A stretch of 6,613 bases of DNA from Rhodanobacteraceae bacterium (GTDB lineage: Bacteria; Pseudomonadota; Gammaproteobacteria; Xanthomonadales; Rhodanobacteraceae). Shown piece by piece: positions 1-5,207 of this stretch; positions within the stretch are counted from its first letter, which is position 1, and each line of letters begins with the position of its first letter. The position numbers were made by a program, and so were the translations under genes. The notes under the pieces are model-generated. The model worked only from the letters and a program-made list of their open reading frames with translations. It did no database searches and had not been told where the DNA came from. The stretch is taken from assembly GCA_012270595.1 (NCBI GenBank), contig JAAXIA010000056.1, positions 1 to 6,613 on the forward strand. Reading direction: 5' to 3'.

Positions 1-1
1 A

Positions 2-142
2 GTGCGCCCTGGTGACACTCTTGGCGACATCGCCTATCGCTATCACTGCTCCAGTGTATCCAGAATTACGGCGCTAAATGGCATCCAGCACCATTTGATT
101 CGTGTCGGCCAGGTACTCAAGCTGCCTGGTTGCCATGAGTGA
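2..142 (+). CDS. 3' end of a LysM-domain cell-wall protein (5' truncated)
   Basis: An open frame enters from the left edge and ends at TGA 140–142, giving 47 residues. It begins VRPGDTLGDIAYRY and closes with IRVGQVLKLPGCHE, which is a nearly complete LysM domain: the GDTL turn, a first helix, a central LNGI, and the VGQVLKLP end strand. LysM domains bind N-acetylglucosamine-containing glycans such as peptidoglycan, so the protein probably acts in the periplasm or outer envelope. A C-terminal LysM is common in N-acetylmuramoyl-L-alanine amidases, in MltD-type lytic transglycosylases and in M23 peptidases. The ending with IRVGQ is most reminiscent of the amidases, but the catalytic part lies outside the window and the family cannot be fixed. 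Two Cys residues (about residues 16 and 45 of the visible part) bracket the domain. The gene is convergent with psd. The LysM call is firm; the full product is unknown. Confidence 0.8.
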   Translation: MRPGDTLGDIAYRYHCSSVSRITALNGIQHHLIRVGQVLKLPGCHE

Positions 143-145
143 GGG

Positions 146-180
146 AACTTCTTCCAGGAAGCTTGATTTTTGCGATTTTT
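146..180 (+). terminator. weak hairpin plus T-rich tract after the LysM gene
   Basis: Four bases after the stop codon, AACTTC (146–151) can pair with GAAGCTT (158–164), giving six pairs with one bulged base around a TTCCAG loop. It is followed by GATTTTTGCGATTTTT (165–180), a tandem near-repeat with two runs of five T. Position and shape suit a Rho-independent terminator, but the stem is short and has little GC, so it may be inefficient. No matching T-run lies on the minus strand for psd. Confidence 0.4.
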
Positions 181-249
181 ATCCGACGGCCTCGCTCCTT
201 AATAGACGCTGAGGGTTGTTTCGCACCGGATAGGGCGCGTTCACGAAAG

Positions 250-1104
250 CTATGGCACTGAAGGCGCGATGGTGTGCCCCAGTCGCTGACCTACGCGAAC
301 GACCTGCCCGCAGGTCAGTGCGTCGATCTGCGTCATCTCCCCAGGTAGCAGTAGGATTACGGTCGAGCCCATATGAAAGCGTGCCAGTTCGGCGAAGCGC
401 CCCAAACGTACGGTTGAGCTGGTCATTGGTGTACGTCGAATTGAGGAGGCATAGGGCGGGATTACCAGACCATCCCACACCGTAGATACCGAGGAAACCA
501 GGAGCGCGCCTACCATGACTATCGCGAATGGCCCGTGCACACCCTGGAAATGGCAGATCAGGCGTTCATTGCGTGCGAACAGCCGAGGAATGGTTTCTAC
601 CGCAAATGGGGCAACGCTAAACAGGCGTCCAGGGACGTGTACGGTTTCCTTCAGTTCACCGGGCAGGGGCATGTGGACGCGATGATAATCGCGCGGTGAT
701 AGATAAAGGGTGGCGAAGTAGCCATCGCGGTAGAGTTCGGCGTGCGTCTCATCACCAAGCAGCTCTGCGGTGGTATAGCTTTTTCCCTTGGCCTGGAAGA
801 TGCGTTCATTGTTGATACGCCCACTTTGGCTCACGCGCCCATCGACAGGAGAAAGCACGCAGGTTGGGTCAGGGTCGGCCAGACGTGCGCCGGGTTTCAG
901 CGCGCGGGTAAAAAAAGCATTGAAGTGTGCGTAGCTGTATGGATTGCTTTGTGTGGCTTCGGCCATGTTGACACGGTAGTGGCGCACAATGCGACCGATC
1001 AGCCAGTTCTTCCAGGGTGCGAAAGTCCAGCGGGTGGCATAGTAGACCAGCCGTGATACGAAGCGGTGTGGAAGTGCGTATTGGAGTAGTAGCCTGAATC
1101 TCAT
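250..1104 (-). CDS. psd: phosphatidylserine decarboxylase proenzyme
   Basis: This protein of 284 residues decarboxylates phosphatidylserine to phosphatidylethanolamine at the inner membrane. It belongs to the proteobacterial Psd-I group and aligns with E. coli Psd from its first residues (MRFRLLLQYALPH against MLNSFKLSLQYILPK), which supports the ATG start. Landmarks are SPVDGRVSQSG (Asp88), the almost invariant YLSPRDYHRVHMP block (His141, His144), LFARNER (175–181) and the self-cleavage site HMGSTVI at 244–250. Family knowledge says the chain cuts between Gly246 and Ser247, and Ser247 becomes the pyruvoyl cofactor of the alpha subunit; Asp88, His144 and Ser247 would form the autoprocessing triad. 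The usual LGST is MGST here, a mild change. It is shorter than E. coli Psd because it lacks the acidic C-terminal tail. It is convergent with the LysM gene and divergent from prmB. No Shine-Dalgarno sequence is visible before the start. Confidence 0.97.
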   Translation of the reverse strand: MRFRLLLQYALPHRFVSRLVYYATRWTFAPWKNWLIGRIVRHYRVNMAEATQSNPYSYAHFNAFFTRALKPGARLADPDPTCVLSPVDGRVSQSGRINNERIFQAKGKSYTTAELLGDETHAELYRDGYFATLYLSPRDYHRVHMPLPGELKETVHVPGRLFSVAPFAVETIPRLFARNERLICHFQGVHGPFAIVMVGALLVSSVSTVWDGLVIPPYASSIRRTPMTSSTVRLGRFAELARFHMGSTVILLLPGEMTQIDALTCGQVVRVGQRLGHTIAPSVP

Positions 1105-1110
1105 GCGGGC

Positions 1111-1139
1111 ATTGTAGCGAGAGATTTTCCCTTTGCTTA
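1111..1139 (-). promoter_or_regulatory. candidate psd promoter
   Basis: On the minus strand TACAAT (1116 down to 1111) is a good −10 hexamer. At 17-base spacing the −35 position reads TAAGCA (1139 down to 1134), only 3 of 6 matches. The predicted transcription start falls close to the A of the psd ATG, which would make a leaderless or nearly leaderless mRNA and fits the absence of a Shine-Dalgarno sequence. This is pattern matching only. Confidence 0.25.
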
Positions 1140-1166
1140 TAGCTGCCTGTTAGTGTCCGTTATACT
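1137..1166 (+). promoter_or_regulatory. candidate prmB promoter
   Basis: TATACT at 1161–1166 is a strong match to a −10 box. The best −35 candidate at 18-base spacing is TTATAG (1137–1142), a weak 3 of 6 match. Transcription would begin near 1173, leaving a leader of about 26 bases before the GTG at 1199. The TTG at 1166 overlaps this −10 box and would then lie upstream of the transcript. The promoter overlaps the region carrying the opposite psd signal. Confidence 0.35.
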
Positions 1167-1198
1167 TGACTGCCGCTCAAGTCTTACAGGTTGTTGCC

Positions 1199-2137
1199 GT
1201 GACTGCTGAACTTGTCAGTCTTATCGATTTTATCCGCTATGGTGCCAGCCGCTTTTCTGCAGCGAATCTGAGCTTTGGCCACAGCCATGATAACCCCATT
1301 GATGAGGCCAGCCACCTCGTTCTTTCTGGTGTGCACCTGCCACCTGACATCCCGCCAGCCTATGGCGCGAGTCGGCTTACTGCCGAGGAGCGTGAAAAGG
1401 TGCTGACATTGATTGAGCGCCGGGTCGTTGAGCGCCTTCCAGTGGCTTATCTTGTGGGTGAAACCTGGTTTGCCGGATTGAAATTCAAAAGCGATGGTCG
1501 CGCACTGGTGCCACGTTCACCGCTGGCTGAACTTATCGAATCGGGGTTTTCTCCCTGGCTGGAAGGGCGTCATGTGCAACATGTACTGGATGTATGCGCT
1601 GGTTCTGGCTGCATTGGTATTGCCATGGCCCAGTATTACCCGCATTGGCAGGTTGATCTCGTGGACATTAGCGATGCAGCCCTTGATCTGGCGCGCGAAA
1701 ACATCGCCCTGCATCAGCTTGGCGATCGCGTGGAGGCCGTGAAGTCCGACCTGTTCGAAGCCGTGCGTGGGCGCAGCTACGAGCTGATTGTTTCCAATCC
1801 ACCCTATGTAACAGAAGATGAGTATGCTGCACTTCCTGAGGAGTACAGACATGAACCCAAATTGGGATTGACCGCTGGCGAGGACGGTCTGGATAGTTGT
1901 TTGCGCATTCTGGACGAGGCCGCCGACATGCTGGCCGATGATGGCTTGCTGATTGTTGAAGTGGGTGAGAGCGAGCGAGCGCTCAGCACGCTATTACCAG
2001 AGGTGCCGTTTGTGTGGATTGAGTTCAAGGTGGGGCCGATGGGCGTGTTTGTACTGGAGCGGCGTGCATTGGTCGCTCATCACGCAGCTATCCATGTACA
2101 GGTTGCCAGACGGCCGAGTGCAGATGCAGCTAATTGA
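1199..2137 (+). CDS. prmB: ribosomal protein uL3 N5-glutamine methyltransferase
   Basis: This SAM-dependent enzyme methylates a glutamine side chain of ribosomal protein L3 in the cytoplasm and aids 50S assembly. From GTG 1199 it has 312 residues, against about 310 in E. coli PrmB. The N-terminal region carries SRFSAANLSFGHSHDNPIDEA (residues 17–37), typical of PrmB and absent from the related PrmC. The Rossmann motif I is DVCAGSGCIG (131–140), an acidic VDLVDIS follows at 152–158, and the catalytic NPPY is at 200–203, followed by PEEYRHEPKLGLTAGEDGL (213–231). I prefer GTG 1199 because AGG lies 8 bases upstream; an in-frame TTG at 1166 has no ribosome binding site and sits in a likely −10 box. 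The last dozen residues are weakly conserved and overlap a possible small gene. The prmB–aroC neighbourhood is conserved in gammaproteobacteria. The product is secure; the start is less so. Confidence 0.93.
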   Translation: MTAELVSLIDFIRYGASRFSAANLSFGHSHDNPIDEASHLVLSGVHLPPDIPPAYGASRLTAEEREKVLTLIERRVVERLPVAYLVGETWFAGLKFKSDGRALVPRSPLAELIESGFSPWLEGRHVQHVLDVCAGSGCIGIAMAQYYPHWQVDLVDISDAALDLARENIALHQLGDRVEAVKSDLFEAVRGRSYELIVSNPPYVTEDEYAALPEEYRHEPKLGLTAGEDGLDSCLRILDEAADMLADDGLLIVEVGESERALSTLLPEVPFVWIEFKVGPMGVFVLERRALVAHHAAIHVQVARRPSADAAN

Positions 2138-2276
2138 ACAGGTAGCCTTTGGTAGCGAGGACATCTTGCAATTGGCCTTTAGCCGGGTTCACGCCCTCGG
2201 TGCTGGTTTTCCCTGCCGTTTTGTGCGCCAGAAGACAAACCCGGTTAAGCTTTTGGTGGTTTCGCCCGATGGATAG
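2124..2276 (+). CDS. putative 50-residue protein between prmB and aroC
   Basis: I do not recognise this product. An ATG at 2124 opens a 50-codon frame ending TAG 2274–2276. It overlaps the prmB end by 14 bases and stops 8 bases before the aroC GTG. This tight packing fills a gap of 147 bases that is otherwise odd for such closely linked genes. The peptide starts [19 protein letters not shown], continues with a [11 protein letters not shown] stretch, and ends [12 protein letters not shown]. The mix of alternating hydrophobic and charged residues resembles a small folded alpha/beta protein. It has one Cys, no signal peptide and no membrane segment. The ribosome binding site is weak, so expression would depend on coupling to prmB termination. 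The same frame can start at ATG 2094, giving 60 residues. The alternatives are chance, or a remnant of a longer gene. Confidence 0.4.
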   Translation: MQLIEQVAFGSEDILQLAFSRVHALGAGFPCRFVRQKTNPVKLLVVSPDG

Positions 2277-2284
2277 CACATCCT

Positions 2285-3373
2285 GTGTCCAGTAACACTT
2301 TTGGTAAATTTTTTACCGTTACAACCTTCGGTGAAAGTCACGGACCGGCCATTGGCTGTGTCATCGACGGTTGTCCGCCCGGTTTGTCGCTGGCCGCCGC
2401 CGAATTTAGCCGTGATCTGGGACGCCGCGCCACGGGGAGGAGCCGTTACACTTCGCAGCGACGTGAGCCGGACGAGGTGGAGATTCTCTCCGGTCTTTAT
2501 GAGGGACGCACTACCGGCACACCGATTGCCCTGCTGATCTGCAATAACGGCCAGCGTAGCAAGGATTACAGCGGGATTGCGCAGACTTTTCGTCCCGGTC
2601 ATGCTGACTACACCTATTGGCACAAGTACGGTATCCGCGATCCGCGTGGTGGTGGTCGCTCCTCGGCACGTGAAACCACTATGCGTGTGGCTGCTGCGGT
2701 GGTCGCCAGAAAATGGTTACTAGAGCATGCGGGTGTGCGGGTGCGCGCCTACCTCGCGCAGATGGGTGAGCTGACACCTACCGCTTTTCACTGGGCGGCG
2801 GTGGAGCAGAATCCGTTTTTCTGGCCATGTCAGGAGCAGGTGCCAGAGCTGGAAAAAAACATAGATGTGTTGCGTCGCTCTGGTGACTCGGTCGGTGCGC
2901 GGGTAAGCGTGGTTGCCGATGGCATGCCACCGGGCTGGGGTGAGCCAGTTTACGGCAAACTGGACAGTGAACTTGCTAGTGCGTTGATGTCGATCAACGC
3001 GGTTAAAGGGGTTGAACTGGGCGATGGATTTGCGGTCGTAACGCAGCGCGGTAGTCAGCACCGCGACGAAATGCGGCCAGATGGGTTTAGTTCCAACCAT
3101 GCCGGCGGCGTATTGGGTGGGATAAGCACGGGGCAACCGTTACTTGCTTCGCTAGCGTTCAAACCGACTTCCAGTATTCTCGTGCCGGGTCAAAGTGTGA
3201 ATCTGGCTGGTGAACCGGTGGAAGTGGTTACCAAGGGACGTCACGATCCCTGCGTAGGACTGCGTGCCCCTCCCATCGCCGAGGCGATGGTGGCGCTGGT
3301 GTTGATGGACCATGCACTACGCCACCGCGCGCAGTGTGGTGATGTGGGTCCGGTAGAACCGCGCATAGTGTGA
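2285..3373 (+). CDS. aroC: chorismate synthase
   Basis: AroC converts 5-enolpyruvylshikimate-3-phosphate to chorismate, the last step of the shikimate pathway, using reduced FMN; it acts as a cytoplasmic tetramer. The 362 residues match the family length (E. coli 361). All three family signatures are present: [18 protein letters not shown] (16–33) with His19, [14 protein letters not shown] (124–137), and [17 protein letters not shown] (319–335). [10 protein letters not shown] (102–111) supplies the second catalytic His106, and [14 protein letters not shown] (236–249) and [12 protein letters not shown] (270–281) are also typical. The GTG start gives the expected [20 protein letters not shown] beginning; only a weak GGA lies about 11 bases upstream. 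One oddity is NNGQRSKDY at 87–95, where relatives usually have NTDQRS. It lies 8 bases after a putative small gene and is probably co-transcribed with prmB. I see no terminator directly after it. Confidence 0.98.
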   Translation: MSSNTFGKFFTVTTFGESHGPAIGCVIDGCPPGLSLAAAEFSRDLGRRATGRSRYTSQRREPDEVEILSGLYEGRTTGTPIALLICNNGQRSKDYSGIAQTFRPGHADYTYWHKYGIRDPRGGGRSSARETTMRVAAAVVARKWLLEHAGVRVRAYLAQMGELTPTAFHWAAVEQNPFFWPCQEQVPELEKNIDVLRRSGDSVGARVSVVADGMPPGWGEPVYGKLDSELASALMSINAVKGVELGDGFAVVTQRGSQHRDEMRPDGFSSNHAGGVLGGISTGQPLLASLAFKPTSSILVPGQSVNLAGEPVEVVTKGRHDPCVGLRAPPIAEAMVALVLMDHALRHRAQCGDVGPVEPRIV

Positions 3374-3523
3374 GCAAAAAGATCATGCCAGAGATTTGGG
3401 CAGCGTGGCTTGCACAGATCAATGTGACGGCGGGGCAATAGGCCATTAGTTTCATCTTGTGATGATGTCGGTGTTCGATGTGCAGTTTTACATCAATTTT
3501 CAGGTTAATGAAGAATCCATACG

Positions 3524-4552
3524 ATGCGTAAGAAAAATAGTTATAAAGTGGCGGTGGTCGGTGCAACCGGCATCGTTGGCGAGGCGATTCTGGCTATGCT
3601 TTCCGAGCGTAATTTTCCGGCTAGTACATTGGTGGCATTAGCCAGTGAACGTTCTGCTGGTAGCAAGATAAGTGTCGCTGGACAGCAGCTAACGGTAGGC
3701 AACGTGTTGGATGAAGATTTTCACGATGTCGATATCGCCTTTTTCTCCGCTGGCAGCCCGACGAGCCGCTCACAGGTGCCACGTGCTGTGGCAGCAGGGG
3801 CCGTCGTGATCGACAACAGCTCCGAGTTCCGCTACCAGGACGATATTCCACTGGTAGTCTGCGAAGTCAATCCCAAAGCCATCGCGCAGTACACCAATTG
3901 CAGCATCATTGCCAACCCCAACTGCTCGACCATGCAGATGCTGGTGGCGCTGGCGCCGATTCATCGTGCTGTGGGTCTTAGCAAGATCAACGTGGCTACT
4001 TACCAGTCAGTGTCCGGTGCGGGACGCTCAGGCATAGAAGAACTTGGCAGACAAAGCGCTGCATTGCTTCATTTTCATCAGATTGAAGCAGAAAAGTTCC
4101 CCCAGCAGATCGCCTTTAACGTGATTCCGCAGATTGATGATTTTCAGTCTAATGGCTACACCAAGGAAGAAATGAAACTGGTGTGGGAAACGCATAAAAT
4201 CCTGGCAGACCCTGGCATCGAGGTCAATCCCACTGCGGTACGTGTGCCGGTGTTCTACGGTCATGCCGAGGCGGTCCATCTGGAAACAGTCAGTCCAATG
4301 AGTGCCAATGAAGCACGCACGCTGCTCAGTGAGGCTCCGGGTGTCGTGTTGTGCGACGGTCACCAGGTCGGGGCCTATCCTACGCCAGTGAATGATGCGA
4401 CGGGCAAGGATCCGGTATTCGTAGGGCGCATACGCGAAAGCCTGACAGGTGCGTATGGGCTTAACCTTTGGATTGTGGCTGACAATATTCGCAAGGGAGC
4501 TGCCTTGAACGCGGTGCAGATTGCCGAACATCTGGTGAGCGATTATCTGTGA
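3524..4552 (+). CDS. asd: aspartate-semialdehyde dehydrogenase
   Basis: Asd reduces beta-aspartyl phosphate to aspartate semialdehyde with NADPH, the branch point toward lysine, diaminopimelate, methionine and threonine. The 342 residues fit the shorter bacterial form (about 340), rather than the roughly 370-residue E. coli type. The NADP-binding loop GATGIVGE is at 13–20, with LASERSAG at 39–46. The catalytic cysteine is Cys134 in NPNCSTMQM, QSVSGAGRSGIEEL (161–174) follows it, and the catalytic histidine is His247 in VFYGHAEAV. The end, NLWIVADNIRKGAALNAVQIAE, is also typical. The ATG start places the Rossmann strand at residue 8, as expected; a weak GAAG lies about 11 bases upstream. It follows aroC by 150 bases and precedes fimV, the order seen in Pseudomonas and Xanthomonas relatives. 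No strong promoter is visible in the 150-base gap. Confidence 0.97.
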   Translation: MRKKNSYKVAVVGATGIVGEAILAMLSERNFPASTLVALASERSAGSKISVAGQQLTVGNVLDEDFHDVDIAFFSAGSPTSRSQVPRAVAAGAVVIDNSSEFRYQDDIPLVVCEVNPKAIAQYTNCSIIANPNCSTMQMLVALAPIHRAVGLSKINVATYQSVSGAGRSGIEELGRQSAALLHFHQIEAEKFPQQIAFNVIPQIDDFQSNGYTKEEMKLVWETHKILADPGIEVNPTAVRVPVFYGHAEAVHLETVSPMSANEARTLLSEAPGVVLCDGHQVGAYPTPVNDATGKDPVFVGRIRESLTGAYGLNLWIVADNIRKGAALNAVQIAEHLVSDYL

Positions 4553-4600
4553 TATGTGCATTCCTGCCCAGTGAATGGTTCCAGGTAATGGTTCGCTGCT

Positions 4601-4618
4601 GTCGGTGGATGAACCGAC
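4601..4618 (+). terminator. hairpin downstream of asd
   Basis: GTCGGT (4601–4606) pairs perfectly with ACCGAC (4613–4618) around a six-base GGATGA loop, 49 bases after the asd stop. A second hairpin, CTGCC (4636–4640) with GGCAG (4649–4653) around eight bases, follows closely. Neither has a T-run behind it, so these may stabilise the 3' end or assist Rho-dependent termination rather than act as intrinsic terminators. Confidence 0.25.
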
Positions 4619-4786
4619 CCAGAACACCGCTGAAGCTGCCTAAAGCCCGGCAGTCACAACATGCGCCGCTCCAAAGATGATCGGTTGATCCGCCGTTGGC
4701 TGTAGTATGCTGAAGGCGTGCGTGATTTAAAGACGCGTATGGTCGTATTACTACATTTATTGCTTGATGGCGCAGGTGAATTGCAC

Positions 4787-4820
4787 GCCGCCGTCGTCAT
4801 CGTCGTCGTCATTGATGATG
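4787..4820 (+). repeat. GTC/GCC triplet tract
   Basis: The run consists of GCC GCC, then GTC GTC ATC GTC GTC GTC ATT, then GAT GAT. It is an imperfect trinucleotide tract. Because of the triplet period it gives simple peptides in any frame: Val/Ile on the plus strand, and Asp or Thr runs on the minus strand. It lies in the gene-free gap between asd and fimV. Confidence 0.7.
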
Positions 4821-5032
4821 TAGCTGGTTTTTTGCTAAGCGTGGTTAGTAAAGATTCCTGCCTGAATTTCGTTGTGACCCAGGTGAGCGGACCCAGGCTA
4901 TCAAGGCCAGATTTGACTGGAACAGGCCATTCATGGGTTCAGCTTAGCTTCACGTAGTGCAAGATCCGGACGGCATTTTGGAAAAACCGCAGTGGACATG
5001 GCCTTGAGTATCGGATGGAAACCTGTCATAGC

Positions 5033-5046
5033 ACTTAAAGTTAAGT
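5033..5046. promoter_or_regulatory. 14-base palindrome, possible operator
   Basis: ACTTAA–AG–TTAAGT is a perfect inverted repeat with six-base arms and a two-base centre. It lies about 90 bases upstream of the candidate fimV −35 box in AT-richer DNA. The shape would suit a dimeric regulator, but no family is recognised, and one short palindrome could occur by chance. Confidence 0.25.
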
Positions 5047-5132
5047 CATGCCAAATCAACCATTCATTTATTGGGTCGGCATACAAATACGGAAACTGCC
5101 GTGCGCTTAATCTGCTGCGGTACATTGCTTTG

Positions 5133-5161
5133 TTGACATGTGGGCTGAACAGGTCGATCTT
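5133..5161 (+). promoter_or_regulatory. candidate fimV promoter
   Basis: TTGACA at 5133–5138 is a perfect −35 consensus. At 17-base spacing the −10 position is GATCTT (5156–5161), only 3 of 6 matches. Transcription would start near 5168, giving a leader of about 40 bases before the fimV ATG. Such a leader would carry the AAGAGG ribosome binding site. The weak −10 leaves open that an activator or another promoter is used. Confidence 0.35.
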
Positions 5162-5207
5162 TAAGTTTCCGATAAGTAGCCGCAGGCTTCCCATGAAGAG
5201 GTAGGCG

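Larger units (their letters stand above)
4553..5207 (+). other. 655-base gap between asd and fimV, no convincing gene
   Basis: No frame here resembles a protein family I know. The stretch holds small hairpins after asd, a repeated octamer, a GTC-rich triplet tract, a 14-base palindrome and a candidate fimV promoter. Open frames of 70 to 106 codons exist on both strands, but they overlap one another and have no good ribosome binding sites. The part from about 4980 onward is more AT-rich than the flanking genes. It may be a long 5' leader and regulatory region for fimV, or the decayed remains of a lost gene. Confidence 0.6.

Noticed and set aside
181..226. Nested inverted repeats (ATCCG/CGGAT around CCTCGC/GCTGAGG) between the convergent LysM gene and psd
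   Set aside because: Bulged, widely spaced arms with no T-run on the minus strand; not convincing as a psd terminator.
4028..4627. 199-codon open frame on the minus strand
   Set aside because: Mostly antisense to asd, which is unmistakable. No ribosome binding site or recognisable motif.
4661..4705. 14-codon frame MRRSKDDRLIRRWL
   Set aside because: Too short to judge, with no clear ribosome binding site and no context.
4700..4840. Minus-strand Thr-rich peptide MTTTMTTAAC and Asp-run peptide NDDDDDDGG, suggesting a thr leader or an acidic tail
   Set aside because: Both arise automatically from the GTC triplet tract read in different frames. On that strand the next gene region is the antisense side of asd, not a thr operon.
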